DNA of 64,000 nucleotides, from assembly GCA_026770025.1 (NCBI GenBank), contig JAMXDE010000046.1:124001-188000 (forward strand), in the 5' to 3' direction. The notes under the pieces are model-generated. The model worked only from the letters and a program-made list of their open reading frames with translations, had not been told where the DNA came from and did no database searches. The number at the start of each line of letters is the position of its first letter. The stretch's first letter is position 1. Positions 40,374 through 50,660 of the stretch are shown here, in pieces. Source of the DNA: Craspedostauros australis (lineage: Eukaryota; Bacillariophyta; Bacillariophyceae; Mastogloiales; Achnanthaceae). The position numbers and the translations under genes are program-made.

Positions 40374-42188
40374 CTAGTTCGCCACCTTCATCTTGTCGGC
40401 CTCGGATGAGCGAAGCAACGCCAAAAGCGAGTCGCGATCCATGTACGAGCCCAAGTCAATATCGTTGCCACGCTTTCCATCCAAAACTCTGTACATGTCC
40501 ATCACGGACATATTGCTGTACTCATCATCGTTTGACCCTCCAGCAGCAGCAGCGGCTGTTGCTCCGTTTTGGTCATGGCCCTGATGATTCTCGGCTCCTT
40601 CTTTCATTCTTGTGCATGCATCCTTCAGCATCACGCACTCGTGCTGGTCGGCGAACTGCACCATGTCAGTCAAGGAAGCTGGTGTCAGATGGTCGTAGAT
40701 CAACTCCGCTTCGATGATCAGTTTGAGTCTCCAGCACCCGAAGTGGTTTGCAACGACCAGCAAGTCGCGAAGACTATGGTGCTCGGCCATGCCATCGGAA
40801 CTCATAAAGGATGTATCGGCTGCGTAGATGTACTGGAGAACGTACATGACGTGCGCTGGATGGAAGTCAGGAAGGGGGATGGTGGTGATGCTTGTTTCGG
40901 TGCTGGTACTGGGATTAGAACCCGCGTCGACCGCCTTTTCCATGGTGGTAGAGGAACCTGGGGATTGGAATGGTGGTGGAGGTTGAATTCCCGAGTCGAT
41001 CATCTTTTTGATGGATGGCACGGCGAGGAGAAGCGTGGCCTTGTTTGCCTTGATTGATCGTTGGGCAGGGCCGGAACCAACAACGAAGATGATATCCGCC
41101 AAATGCCCTTCGCGGAGAGCCCTGAGTTTGTCCTTGTTGATGCTGTTGTTGGTACTGATGGTCGGCATCTTCATGAAGTTTCTTGACTGTGCGCTCTTTC
41201 TTGCCTGATCTCGATTGTTGTGCTTGATGAGAAGCCGTTGGTAATGGGTGGCAAACGGCTCGAAGGTATAACTCTCGGGGCTATGGTATTGAATACACTC
41301 CAGCGCAGTTTTGCCTCTGTTGTTTTTTATGGTGAAATCTGCGTGATAGACTTGCAATAACGTCTCATAACCGGAACTGTCACCCTCACTGGCTCCTTCA
41401 CAAAGATGATGGAGGAGAGTATTACCATGACGATCTTGAGCATTGATGTCATATCTCCCCGAGTTCAAGATACTCAGTGCGGGATGCTCTAGGTTAAGAG
41501 AGGAAATTTCGTGAAGAGGGGTTTTACCTCTTCTGTTTGTTGCATTGACATCGATGTTGGCCATTCTTGCGACATACTCCACCACCTCACGACTACTTTC
41601 ACATAGAATGTCATGAAGGACGGTGTTATCCCAGCGATCTCTCACAACGACATCCACGCCGCAGACTTCCACCAGGTACTTCACGAGGTCCAACCCACCT
41701 GAGTTGAAAGCGGAAAACCACGGCGTGCGACCGTTCTTGTCACGAAGTTCGATATTTGCACCCCAAGATTCCACCAAGTACTTCACAACTCCCAGATGAT
41801 CATTCTCGGCGGCTTTGTGAAGTAGACCTTCGCCATATTCGGTTTGCATGTCAGGATCTGTACCCTCGCATTGCAAGAGAAACTTCAAGACATCCAGATG
41901 GCCGTTTTTGGAGGCAAGGTGAAGCGAGGTGGTGCCGTAGTAATTCTTGCAGGCAACCTCTGTGCTGCATGACTCCACGAGGTACTTCACGATCTCCAAA
42001 TGGCCTTCTCGGGAAGCCACATGGAGCGCATTGGATCTGCATCTGCCACTGTATCCGTCCGACAACTTGATATCCTCAATGCGTACATGCGGATATCTTG
42101 CCCTGAACCTCTTGACCTGGTCCATGTTGCCATGCTCAACAGCCTCGAAGAATTGTTTTTTGTCGTAATCACTCACGGTGGAGTCCAT
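40374..42188 (-). CDS. Ankyrin-repeat and BTB/POZ domain protein
   Basis: The product has 604 residues and a single exon. After MDSTVSDYDKKQFFEAVEHG come about eight ankyrin repeats (about residues 15-320), with typical cores such as NALHVASREGHLEIVKYLVE, TSLHLASKNGHLDVLKFLLQ, GLLHKAAENDHLGVVKYLVE and KTPLHEI. The BTB/POZ domain follows at about 355-530 (LREGHLADIIFVVGSG, IKANKATLLLAVPSIKKMI, HPAHVMYVLQYIYAAD, LLVVANHFGCWRLKLIIEAE). It has an insert of ~40 residues rich in Pro/Ser/Thr between its first and second halves. ANK-BTB proteins often act as substrate adaptors for CUL3 ubiquitin ligases or as signalling scaffolds; a CUL3 link is family knowledge, not shown here. The C-terminus is Ala/Asn-rich, then YSNMSVMDMYRVLDG. 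No signal or membrane segment is seen. Confidence 0.85.
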   Translation of the reverse strand: MDSTVSDYDKKQFFEAVEHGNMDQVKRFRARYPHVRIEDIKLSDGYSGRCRSNALHVASREGHLEIVKYLVESCSTEVACKNYYGTTSLHLASKNGHLDVLKFLLQCEGTDPDMQTEYGEGLLHKAAENDHLGVVKYLVESWGANIELRDKNGRTPWFSAFNSGGLDLVKYLVEVCGVDVVVRDRWDNTVLHDILCESSREVVEYVARMANIDVNATNRRGKTPLHEISSLNLEHPALSILNSGRYDINAQDRHGNTLLHHLCEGASEGDSSGYETLLQVYHADFTIKNNRGKTALECIQYHSPESYTFEPFATHYQRLLIKHNNRDQARKSAQSRNFMKMPTISTNNSINKDKLRALREGHLADIIFVVGSGPAQRSIKANKATLLLAVPSIKKMIDSGIQPPPPFQSPGSSTTMEKAVDAGSNPSTSTETSITTIPLPDFHPAHVMYVLQYIYAADTSFMSSDGMAEHHSLRDLLVVANHFGCWRLKLIIEAELIYDHLTPASLTDMVQFADQHECVMLKDACTRMKEGAENHQGHDQNGATAAAAAGGSNDDEYSNMSVMDMYRVLDGKRGNDIDLGSYMDRDSLLALLRSSEADKMKVAN

Positions 42189-42770
42189 GATGCTTGTGAC
42201 TTGTGTTGGTCGTTGAATGTTGCTTGTTGTTCGTTGCTCGTTGCTGGTTGGTTGTTCAGATTTCTCGTTTTATGGGCTCTCGTGGCCTTGCCAATTTCTT
42301 CTCTTCGCCCACCATCCCACAGTTCTGGCGACGATTGCAATGATCTGCGCAGTTCTCGCGCGATGCAATGCATCACAGTTCACGCCATCACGCTTGCACT
42401 CGTGGTGGCAACCGAAGTCTCGCTCAACGCTCGCCATCTTGAATTGCCGCCAATACCAGCACACTGGAGCCTTTCATCTTGGAAGTGGCGCAGAATGCTG
42501 CAGTGCTCTTCCACAAAACCTGAAACGGAGATGATGGGTGCAACGCACGGCAGACATGAAGACACAGAAACAACGGCAAACGAGAAATCGGAGATGGAAA
42601 CAAAGATATTTCTTCTTCCCGGTATCATGTACACACGAGCCAATCTGGTCAGAAAAACAGCGAAAACTCTACAACTGGTGCTGCCGGTTCGCAGAGTGAG
42701 TGAGAGGGATGGTACGCACTTCTCGCAAAGTCCCATTACTGTTGCTATTACTGCCGATACGGCTACATAT
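42189..42770. other. Intergenic region
   Basis: The 582 bp hold the 5' flank of the ankyrin-BTB gene and the 3' flank of the TPX2-like gene. A copy of the short diverged repeat seen near 24.8 and 29.2 kb lies at about 42615-42715. No gene is supported. Confidence 0.45.
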
Positions 42771-45700
42771 CTATTTGTTCCAGAAGCTCAGAACTTCGTT
42801 CAAAGGAAGCTCGCCGGTACCCTTCACGAATTCGTGCCCAGTTCCATGCCCCATGCGCTGCCTACCAGGTGTACCGAAAGAGAGCTCATCGTCGGCAGCA
42901 CGGTGAATGTCGTTCGCCATCCGGATAATGTCGGCCTGCTGTTTGGCCTGTTCATTCTGAATGCGCTGTTCCTCTGCACGCCGTTGTTGCTCTGCACGCC
43001 GTTGTTGCTCTGCACGCCGCTGTTGCTCCTGCTGTTCTTGTTGCAGTCGGATTTGCTCTTGCTGGAGCTGAAGCTGCATCTGCTGCTGTCGTGCTTGCTC
43101 GAGCAGCTGCTGTTGGGTATCATCGTTGCTGGACTGTACGAACTCCTTCGTTACCTTCAGGACAGCACCTTGACCGCTTGCGCCGCCAAAACTAGAGGCA
43201 GACGTTCCGCCGCTTGCGTCGGTTGCACCTGCCTGTCCCTGTCCCTGTCCTCGTCTTGTTTTTGGCATCCGTTGCAAGTTGCGACGGTGCTCTCTGCCAC
43301 CCGCCAAGCTCGTTGATATCCCCTCGCGGACGTTGTCGGCTTGATTCTTGACTGGATTGGAAAATTGCATGGCCTTCTGGTTTGCTGCTTGCCCTGCGTT
43401 GGAGTTTGGCACGGTGGCAGCCACAGCCCCTGCAGCAACTGCCGCGTTGTTCGCACCAAACAGACCAGATCCGGGGAAGTCCATTCCAACACCACAGAAC
43501 AAAGGAGGATTGGTTGTCATGGTCATATTCGTGCTACCTCCCTGCGTTGACACCATGGCGGAGTTGAAGGATTCCGAAAGGGAATCAGAAGCAACAGAGG
43601 TCGGTCTTGAACTGCCGACAACGACCTTGCCTTGACTTGAGGTCGTCACTGATGTCGACGTTGTCACTGATCCGGTCGTGCCCGTCGAAGCCAACGCAGT
43701 GACTGCCGCAGCTCGCGCACGTGCTCGTTGGGCGGACCTCCCTCCTGTGCCTGACAGCGGACCACGCGGATTGGTCTTCGCTGCTGTCAAGTGCACAGAA
43801 CTCACGCTCGAGCTTCGAGATGATGCACGTGACAGTGTACTCATGGAGCCAGTCTTGCTTTGGTGTGACATGACGGGTGCAGACCCGCCATTCGGCGGGA
43901 CGCCAGCTGGATCTGGCACCTGGACAGGAGTTTTGCGTCGCTGACCATCTGGCTCCAACGTGATGCGCTTCTGTTGCATTCGCTGCGATGTTCCTGATCT
44001 TGATGCCTGTTTCAATGATCGCGTGGTATTGCTGCTGCTTGTTGGCTTCCACGGGATCGATTGTGGCGAGTTATCGCGTGACGGTGGTCCAGGCAGGATG
44101 CCACTTCTGATGTTGCCATTGACGGCGCCCCGGCTTGGTGATCGGCCTTTGCCTTGACCTCGTTGACGGTGGCGCACTGGGATCTTGGGTGACGTGGATC
44201 TCGGTGCTGGCCTCGCCTTGAATTCTGGGGACGGTGATGAACTCTTTTGTTTCATCGCACCGTGTCGGTCCGGGCTCGTTCGGGGTGGAGGCGACGTTCG
44301 GATCTTGACCAAATTGTTGATTCTCACCGGGATTGTTGGTGGAGAGGAGAGTTTTGGCGCTGGACGTGCCCGAAACGGCTTGACCTCTTCTTCCGTATCC
44401 TTCTTGGAAAATATTTGGCGCTCAGGCGACAATCGGGTCTTCTCAGGCTCCATCTTTCTCACAGGAATGGTCGGGACGGAGAAGTTTGGAAGCGGTCTCG
44501 CCTTGAACTTTCTTGCAACCTGCGTTGGACGATTCGCAGCTTCGACCGACAGCCGACTTGTCCGCAAAGACGAGTTGAACTTGAACGGTGCAGGCATTGT
44601 CACCCGCCGGTGTCTGTCCTCGAGACTTCCAACACCCTCACCGCTTCGTCTATCTCTGCGCATACTGCCTGTGTTGATTTCGACGTTCGAGAAATCAGGC
44701 ATTGGACGTGCTCGAAATTGTGGAATCGGTCGTTGAATTGGCGTCTTCTTCTCAGATTGTCGCACATCCGTGAGGAAAGTGAACGGCTGCGGCGTCGTCA
44801 GCTGCTTCCTTCCCGCATTCGGTGGTCCCTTGTATGTGGCACGGTTCGTTGCCGGGGGGCCTGCCGCGAAATTTGGCATGGGACGCGCACGGAACTGGAA
44901 GCCTTCCTCTTGATTCTCGCCGGCGTCCGTGCTGCGCGAGTGGTGCAGGCGACTGTCGGTTCGTAGATTGAATGGCTGTGGCGTTGTGACTCGCCGTTTT
45001 TCGATTGCCGGCAACGGCGCAGGATTGGTCTCATGCATTCGGACTGGTCTTGCCCGGAATGGTTTCGAATTGAGCTGCTCCATGATCTGCTTTTCCCGCT
45101 CGGCCCTGCTCAGCGGCAGAACTCGCTTGTGAATTTCGTGAAACTTGGGTGCGTGCGGCACCGTCGTCGTCATTGCGCGATCTGAGTGTTCTACTCCCGA
45201 ATCCGTTCGGAGGATCTGTTGCCACGAGGGTGTTTCGCCGCCCATCTGCGAGCCGGTCGGTGTGGACGATTTCTTCTCGCCGTATCTCGCGCTCGTTGCG
45301 AAGCTTGGGGCTTGTGGGATCGTCATTCTCATTCGCCCCGATGGTGAAGCTGGGCGCCCGTCCCTCAATCCTCTTCTCAGGATGTCTGTGCTGCTTGCAA
45401 GCGACAGCTCATCAGTTTTAGTCGCTTGGCGTTTGCGTTCTCGTGGCGGCCCGAAGCGTCGTTCCGTCGCAAAGCTCGGCCCGACGGGGATCGTCGGAGT
45501 TGGCTTCACTGGCGGGGCCTTGAAGCCCAGCACGAGGTTCTTGTTGTGCCCGATCTTCATCTTCCTGGGAGAGACTCGACGATTCTTCTGTTCGATCTTT
45601 TCCTTGAGCTTGGCGATCCTCTCCTGCTCCTTGCGGTCCAGCTCTTCGCGCTTCTTCTTGGCGCGGTCGAGTGCGTCCTTCATTTCCTTCTTTGTTTTTG

Positions 45701-48700
45701 CGTTCTTTTGCTGACGGCGTGCGATGCGGGCATCGAGTCGTTTGCGCTCCTCTGCTCTCTTCTTCTTTTGCAGATCAATTCTGGCGCGCACACGGTCGTT
45801 CACGCCGCCATCGCGTTGGGCCCGAGACGGACTGTGCTGCCCATCATCTCGTTGCTCCACAGTCTGCCCCTTTTGTGTGCTTGAGACTGTTCCAACGAGT
45901 ATGCGGCTTGGTACGGAACTGGGCGCGTTCGCTGGGCTAGTACCTTTCTCGTTTTTGTCACGGTTTGCGTCACGTTTCGCGTGCAACCCATCTACTTGGA
46001 TGTCACTCGTTTCTGGGGGCTGCGCTTGAGCTTGTGATTGTCCTTGTCCTTGAGTTTGTGCCTCCGCCTTTGCGTGAACAGCTGAGTTCCCGTCTGCTGC
46101 GGCGCCATTAGATTTCATGCCTTGCACAGCTTGGCTGGATTCGACGGACGTCAGTGAGGAGAGTTGCGTTCCTGCGGCGACTGCTGCAGATGACCGATCT
46201 TCATCGGTACGACGACTCGCTTCGATCATTGGGGTGTTGTTCGTTTTGGTTCTGGTCTTGTCCAGCTTTGTTGCGCGATTTGTGATTGTGGTTGTTACAG
46301 TTGTTGTTGTGTTTGAGTTCACATGCGCAGTTGAATTTGCAACCGCGTTTGATGTTGTCATGGACCTCCCAGCCGTCTGCCTCGAATGAGGACTCGGGGA
46401 CCCTGCCCTTGATGATACCGGCGACGATGATGCTGATGCTGTTGGAGATTGCTGTTTATCCTTCGCATTGCTCGACGCGGTCCCACGCAACAGCCTGCTT
46501 GGAACCTGCGAAGATCGTGGAGACGCGGAACGTTTTCGTTCGTCGTTTGGTGAGGGAGGACGATTCGGAGATCCACGTTTCGCCTGGCTGGACGCAGTCC
46601 CGCGAAGTAATCGGCTCGATACCGCGGTTCTCATGGAGGACGTGACCGTGTTGGATGCTGCTGCCTTCGTCTCCCTTGACGTCTTTGTGGACCTCTTCGT
46701 GGAAGTTTTGGCTTGTTGTGACGACACACGGTGTTGTCGACTCTGCCGCGATGATGAACCGCCGTCCCCAGATCGCCGACTGCGATGAGCTTGATTTTGA
46801 TGCCCTGTGGATGAAGCTGTCCGTGGTTGGGACAAACGACTTGACACGGCTGTGCGTGTTGATGTGTTGCCACCTCGGCTGCCGATTGCGGAAGTGTTGG
46901 TCGTGCTGCCTTGCGATCGCGCTTGCGACTGCAATTGGCTGGATGCTGTGTCTCCTCTGGATTGCGCCACCAAGGCAACGGCAGCTGGTTTCGCTGATGC
47001 CGATGTTGATGCCGCAACGAGATTCTGGGTCGTGTTTTCAATTGCAGTTCCACCCGCTGCCGTGGCGTACTCCGCCCGTGATGCTCTCTGGATGTTTTGG
47101 TCGGAGTATTCCTTCTGCCCATCCAGCCGCTCCTCGTTGCTCGATGTTTGTTGATGTTGCTGCTGTGCTTGCTGCGACAGCGTGGTTGTGACAGATGCGA
47201 CAGCATTCATCGAAGTTTGATGTGAGGTCGTCACCGACGTTGCATTCGATACATGCTGTGTGGAAAGTTGCTGGTTCGATGAGATCGGCAATGGGGCATC
47301 AACGTCCATTTCGGAGATGATGGTTGAATCGGCCGCCAGTTCCATGTACGAATTGCCATCCGAGGGTGACGCTTCGACATTGCCTCGGACCACGGTGGTC
47401 GACGCAGACGTCGGTCGTTTCCGCTGCGGCGCGGTCGTAGTGCTGATCATAGTAGATGCAGTGCTGATGCCTCCGACACTCGCAGCTGATCTCGTTTGGC
47501 GAATCTGCTTTTGCTGCATCGTGCGTCTCTGTGTGGTCTGCGTGCGCTTGGACTGCTGACTAGCAGATGACGATCGGCCCTGTTGCGATGAGCCTGGTTT
47601 CTGCCCGATGCGCATTCCACCAACGGACTTGGTCAACGACTTGACATCCTTCTTCGTTGCCTTGCGGCGTTGGTTTTTCTTGGACGTCTCCTCTGGCTCG
47701 AGCTTGGGCTGAGCTTGAGGCTTGGATTGTTGTTGCGGCGGCGGCGGTTGGTCTTCTTCGGACGGTGGGTCGTTGCGCAATGACGTTGGTTGTTGATACT
47801 CCTGCTCCGGAGGATCGGGACCATCGGCTCCACCCTGGAACGGCGAGAAAGTCGCCAAGCGTTGCGGCGCATGCTCCTTCGGATAGATCTTCTTGGCATC
47901 ATCCGGGTTGTCGTCAGGGATTGGACGACGGGTACCTTTGCGTGGTGAGGCTGCCGCATCTGTCGCCGTAGTTGATTTCGCGTTTTGTGCATCAGCTTGC
48001 GTCGTATCAGTGCTTCCCCATTGCGATACTGCATCAGACAAGGACAATTGCTTGTTCGCCGTGTTTTGCGCGGGAGATTCTGATTGTTCAGTCGCTTGAT
48101 TTGTAGCATTGCCGTTGGCGTCGGTATTGGTATTGTTGGTGTTGCGCGTGGCTCCATTTGGACCATCTGTGATGGCTGCGATTACAGTTGTTGTCTTTGT
48201 CGTTGCGCCCTTTGTCGATTTTGCTTGGGACTTTGACGAGCCGCTCATCGTTGTTGTCGTTGTGGTTTTGGCGCGAGCAGTGGTTGCCCCCGTTGACGTT
48301 GATTTCGAGTGTGATGACCCGCGCCCCTTGGAGGGAGTCTTGCTGCGCGCATCAGACGATGTGACGCTTGTCCCATTCTTGACGGAAGGTGGCGCGGGAA
48401 CCGGCGCTGGACTCTTTCGACCACCGGCCGAGGATGTTGGACTGGTGGCCCTTGCCCTGCTGGATGCGGTGCCTCGCAAGAGCCGGCTGGTGGATGAAGT
48501 GGACGCAGCGCCAGAAGATGGCTCTGTTGGCGACGAAGGGCGAGATCGGAGTGGTGACGTCTGTTTGGCCTGGCTCGATGCCGTGCCTCGGAGAAGTCTG
48601 CTGCTGGAAGTGAAGTTGGAAGGAGGAGAGCTCCGCTTCGATTTGGACGGCTTCGACGTGGTCTGCGCTGGTTTTGGTTGTGGTTTGCGAACAACGCCGC

Positions 48701-50660
48701 GGGCCGTGGGCTTGCTGGTGTCGACTGCTGCAACTGCCGCAACCTTTTGATCTGCGATTTTGCTGGCGCTGGTCTTGGTGGCAGCGCGGGCACTCGTGCG
48801 TTTGGATGTCGTGCTTGCTTTTGGTGGTTGCGATTCCATCGATGTCGATCCGATGGTTTCCATGGAAACGGATTCGTTCTGAATGTTGGAATTGCCCAGG
48901 GTGCTTGTGGCGCTGGTGACGGCCACTATCTCCGTGATTGGTGGGCCGCTGTTGCGATCATCCACATCATCGTGGTACTCGTCCATTTTCTGGCGATGCA
49001 TCTCGAGCGGTCCATAGTCACGCGATCGAGTCTCGGTGATGGTCTGCTGCAGCTCGAGTTGCGTTTGGTGCGCCTGTTGTTGTTGCTGAACATCGTTTTG
49101 ACGCCCTGCTATCGCCCCTGCGCTTGCTGTATCCGTGGCGACTGCGGCGGTGGTGCTGGTGTTGGTAGCGAGGTTTCTTTCCTGTGCCTCCTGATCGAGC
49201 TGCCGCTGCAGGTTGACTGTGGTGGTGCGTTTTGCAGAGGCCGTGATCCTTGTGTTGTTGATGTGAGATGGCTTGATGCTCGCTGGCGTGGCCCCTTCCA
49301 TCGCCAAGCGTTTGACCTGCGAATCGGTGAGGCCAGCGGATGGATTTGGCTGGTGCTGCAAGGTGGGACTCGTGATGTCAGACATCGTGGGAGAAGCGAA
49401 GGCTATGTCGGAATGGTAGTGAAACAAGTGATTGTTCTCGCTCTCGAAGCCTCCGGGAGTGGCGTGCAGTTGGTGGTGCGATTGTTGTTGCGATTGCTGG
49501 TGATGTGATGCGATCGGCTGAAGGCTATCCATGAGATTGTTTCGCAGCTGCGAGTCGGATTCGTTGGATAGTATCCGATAGAAGATGGCGTCGTCATCAT
49601 CATCTTCCTCAAATTGCATCTGCTGCTGTGATCCCGAAACCGTGGGAACTGCTCTGGGCTGTTGTTGCTGTTGTTGTTGTTGTTGTTGTTGCTGGCGTTG
49701 CTGTTGTTCCTGGAACTGGAGCTGCTGTTGAATCAGGTGTTGAATCTGGGCATCGTCCTCTTCCACAAGCATGGGAAGTTCGTTGCCGTCGTCGCCGTCG
49801 CCGCTTTCACCAAACAGCATTGTGTGCTGCTCTGACTGTTCCTGGTCTTGGAGATGGTGATGGTGAGCATCCATCTGAGCATCCATCCGAGCAGCGGCAT
49901 GTTGATCGGCATGAACAAGCTCTTCGGCGGCAGGTTGCGACGATGTGGCCTCCTCCTGGTTCAATCCCAGAGCCATGACGTTCTGCTGAAAGGTGTGCTC
50001 CGCCTCTGCCAAGAAGCCCTTGAGGGAATCTGGCACGTAATCCTCTTCATCTTCGTCTTCGTCGTCCATAATTTGATGGATGCCATCGGCATTGTTGCCG
50101 GACGTCTGGGTCGCCTGATGGTCTGGATGCGCGGATACTTGCGCGTTGCGGGCACCATCCGCCATGATGAGCTCTTCGTATCCGACGTGATGAGGGGCGT
50201 CGGCTGCTGGAGCCACGGTATCCACAACGTTCACAACGGTCTGTTCGTGGAAGACGGTCTGCTCTTCCACGACGTGCTCTTCCACGACGTGCTCCTCCAC
50301 GACGTGCTCCTCCACAGCGTGTTCTTCCATAGCGTGCTCTTCCACGACGTAGTCCTCAACCAGAACAGGTATGGGTTGGGAATGGTGCTGTCCCAGCTGG
50401 TAGGTGTCGTCCACAGCGTCATCGACAACGTGACTGGCATCACCGTAGCGACCATGGTCGACGTGCGCATCAAGTCCGTGTTGCTGCATGAGCACATCGA
50501 GACCGCCCGCATCGACAGGATGAGGTGGAGAAGCTGTCATGGAATCTACCCTTCGGATCTCGTCCGTCTCCACTTCCAGCGCTCTTTCCACATCCGCAAA
50601 CATGTCCTTCCACGAATCTGGGATGGCGTCATCATCGTCGAAGTCATTCGTGTCCGCCAT
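42771..50660 (-). CDS. Giant TPX2-like microtubule-associated protein
   Basis: The product has 2,629 residues in a single 7.9-kb exon; I start at the ATG of MADTNDFDDDDAIPDSWKDM because the upstream frame begins only at GTG. The N-terminal part is acidic, with an EEHVV-type pentapeptide array (about 105-131) and a poly-Gln run (about 307-335). A Ser/Thr/Lys-rich middle holds four SRLLRGTASS motifs plus a variant. A basic coiled coil (about 1600-1710: KKKRAEERKRLDARIARRQQ) precedes the recognisable part (about 1720-2160): APKFHEIHKRVLPLSRAERE, TTPQPFNLRTDSR, and six copies of F-R/K-ARP-x-P (FRARPMPNF, FKARPLPNF, FRARPAPKL). These match TPX2-family microtubule-binding repeats (PFxFxT, FKARPMPxF). 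TPX2 nucleates spindle microtubules and activates Aurora kinase. A Gln-rich coiled coil ends the protein. Identity as the TPX2 ortholog rather than a relative is unsure. Confidence 0.7.
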   Translation of the reverse strand: MADTNDFDDDDAIPDSWKDMFADVERALEVETDEIRRVDSMTASPPHPVDAGGLDVLMQQHGLDAHVDHGRYGDASHVVDDAVDDTYQLGQHHSQPIPVLVEDYVVEEHAMEEHAVEEHVVEEHVVEEHVVEEQTVFHEQTVVNVVDTVAPAADAPHHVGYEELIMADGARNAQVSAHPDHQATQTSGNNADGIHQIMDDEDEDEEDYVPDSLKGFLAEAEHTFQQNVMALGLNQEEATSSQPAAEELVHADQHAAARMDAQMDAHHHHLQDQEQSEQHTMLFGESGDGDDGNELPMLVEEDDAQIQHLIQQQLQFQEQQQRQQQQQQQQQQQQPRAVPTVSGSQQQMQFEEDDDDDAIFYRILSNESDSQLRNNLMDSLQPIASHHQQSQQQSHHQLHATPGGFESENNHLFHYHSDIAFASPTMSDITSPTLQHQPNPSAGLTDSQVKRLAMEGATPASIKPSHINNTRITASAKRTTTVNLQRQLDQEAQERNLATNTSTTAAVATDTASAGAIAGRQNDVQQQQQAHQTQLELQQTITETRSRDYGPLEMHRQKMDEYHDDVDDRNSGPPITEIVAVTSATSTLGNSNIQNESVSMETIGSTSMESQPPKASTTSKRTSARAATKTSASKIADQKVAAVAAVDTSKPTARGVVRKPQPKPAQTTSKPSKSKRSSPPSNFTSSSRLLRGTASSQAKQTSPLRSRPSSPTEPSSGAASTSSTSRLLRGTASSRARATSPTSSAGGRKSPAPVPAPPSVKNGTSVTSSDARSKTPSKGRGSSHSKSTSTGATTARAKTTTTTTMSGSSKSQAKSTKGATTKTTTVIAAITDGPNGATRNTNNTNTDANGNATNQATEQSESPAQNTANKQLSLSDAVSQWGSTDTTQADAQNAKSTTATDAAASPRKGTRRPIPDDNPDDAKKIYPKEHAPQRLATFSPFQGGADGPDPPEQEYQQPTSLRNDPPSEEDQPPPPQQQSKPQAQPKLEPEETSKKNQRRKATKKDVKSLTKSVGGMRIGQKPGSSQQGRSSSASQQSKRTQTTQRRTMQQKQIRQTRSAASVGGISTASTMISTTTAPQRKRPTSASTTVVRGNVEASPSDGNSYMELAADSTIISEMDVDAPLPISSNQQLSTQHVSNATSVTTSHQTSMNAVASVTTTLSQQAQQQHQQTSSNEERLDGQKEYSDQNIQRASRAEYATAAGGTAIENTTQNLVAASTSASAKPAAVALVAQSRGDTASSQLQSQARSQGSTTNTSAIGSRGGNTSTRTAVSSRLSQPRTASSTGHQNQAHRSRRSGDGGSSSRQSRQHRVSSQQAKTSTKRSTKTSRETKAAASNTVTSSMRTAVSSRLLRGTASSQAKRGSPNRPPSPNDERKRSASPRSSQVPSRLLRGTASSNAKDKQQSPTASASSSPVSSRAGSPSPHSRQTAGRSMTTSNAVANSTAHVNSNTTTTVTTTITNRATKLDKTRTKTNNTPMIEASRRTDEDRSSAAVAAGTQLSSLTSVESSQAVQGMKSNGAAADGNSAVHAKAEAQTQGQGQSQAQAQPPETSDIQVDGLHAKRDANRDKNEKGTSPANAPSSVPSRILVGTVSSTQKGQTVEQRDDGQHSPSRAQRDGGVNDRVRARIDLQKKKRAEERKRLDARIARRQQKNAKTKKEMKDALDRAKKKREELDRKEQERIAKLKEKIEQKNRRVSPRKMKIGHNKNLVLGFKAPPVKPTPTIPVGPSFATERRFGPPRERKRQATKTDELSLASSTDILRRGLRDGRPASPSGRMRMTIPQAPSFATSARYGEKKSSTPTGSQMGGETPSWQQILRTDSGVEHSDRAMTTTVPHAPKFHEIHKRVLPLSRAEREKQIMEQLNSKPFRARPVRMHETNPAPLPAIEKRRVTTPQPFNLRTDSRLHHSRSTDAGENQEEGFQFRARPMPNFAAGPPATNRATYKGPPNAGRKQLTTPQPFTFLTDVRQSEKKTPIQRPIPQFRARPMPDFSNVEINTGSMRRDRRSGEGVGSLEDRHRRVTMPAPFKFNSSLRTSRLSVEAANRPTQVARKFKARPLPNFSVPTIPVRKMEPEKTRLSPERQIFSKKDTEEEVKPFRARPAPKLSSPPTIPVRINNLVKIRTSPPPRTSPDRHGAMKQKSSSPSPEFKARPAPRSTSPKIPVRHRQRGQGKGRSPSRGAVNGNIRSGILPGPPSRDNSPQSIPWKPTSSSNTTRSLKQASRSGTSQRMQQKRITLEPDGQRRKTPVQVPDPAGVPPNGGSAPVMSHQSKTGSMSTLSRASSRSSSVSSVHLTAAKTNPRGPLSGTGGRSAQRARARAAAVTALASTGTTGSVTTSTSVTTSSQGKVVVGSSRPTSVASDSLSESFNSAMVSTQGGSTNMTMTTNPPLFCGVGMDFPGSGLFGANNAAVAAGAVAATVPNSNAGQAANQKAMQFSNPVKNQADNVREGISTSLAGGREHRRNLQRMPKTRRGQGQGQAGATDASGGTSASSFGGASGQGAVLKVTKEFVQSSNDDTQQQLLEQARQQQMQLQLQQEQIRLQQEQQEQQRRAEQQRRAEQQRRAEEQRIQNEQAKQQADIIRMANDIHRAADDELSFGTPGRQRMGHGTGHEFVKGTGELPLNEVLSFWNK

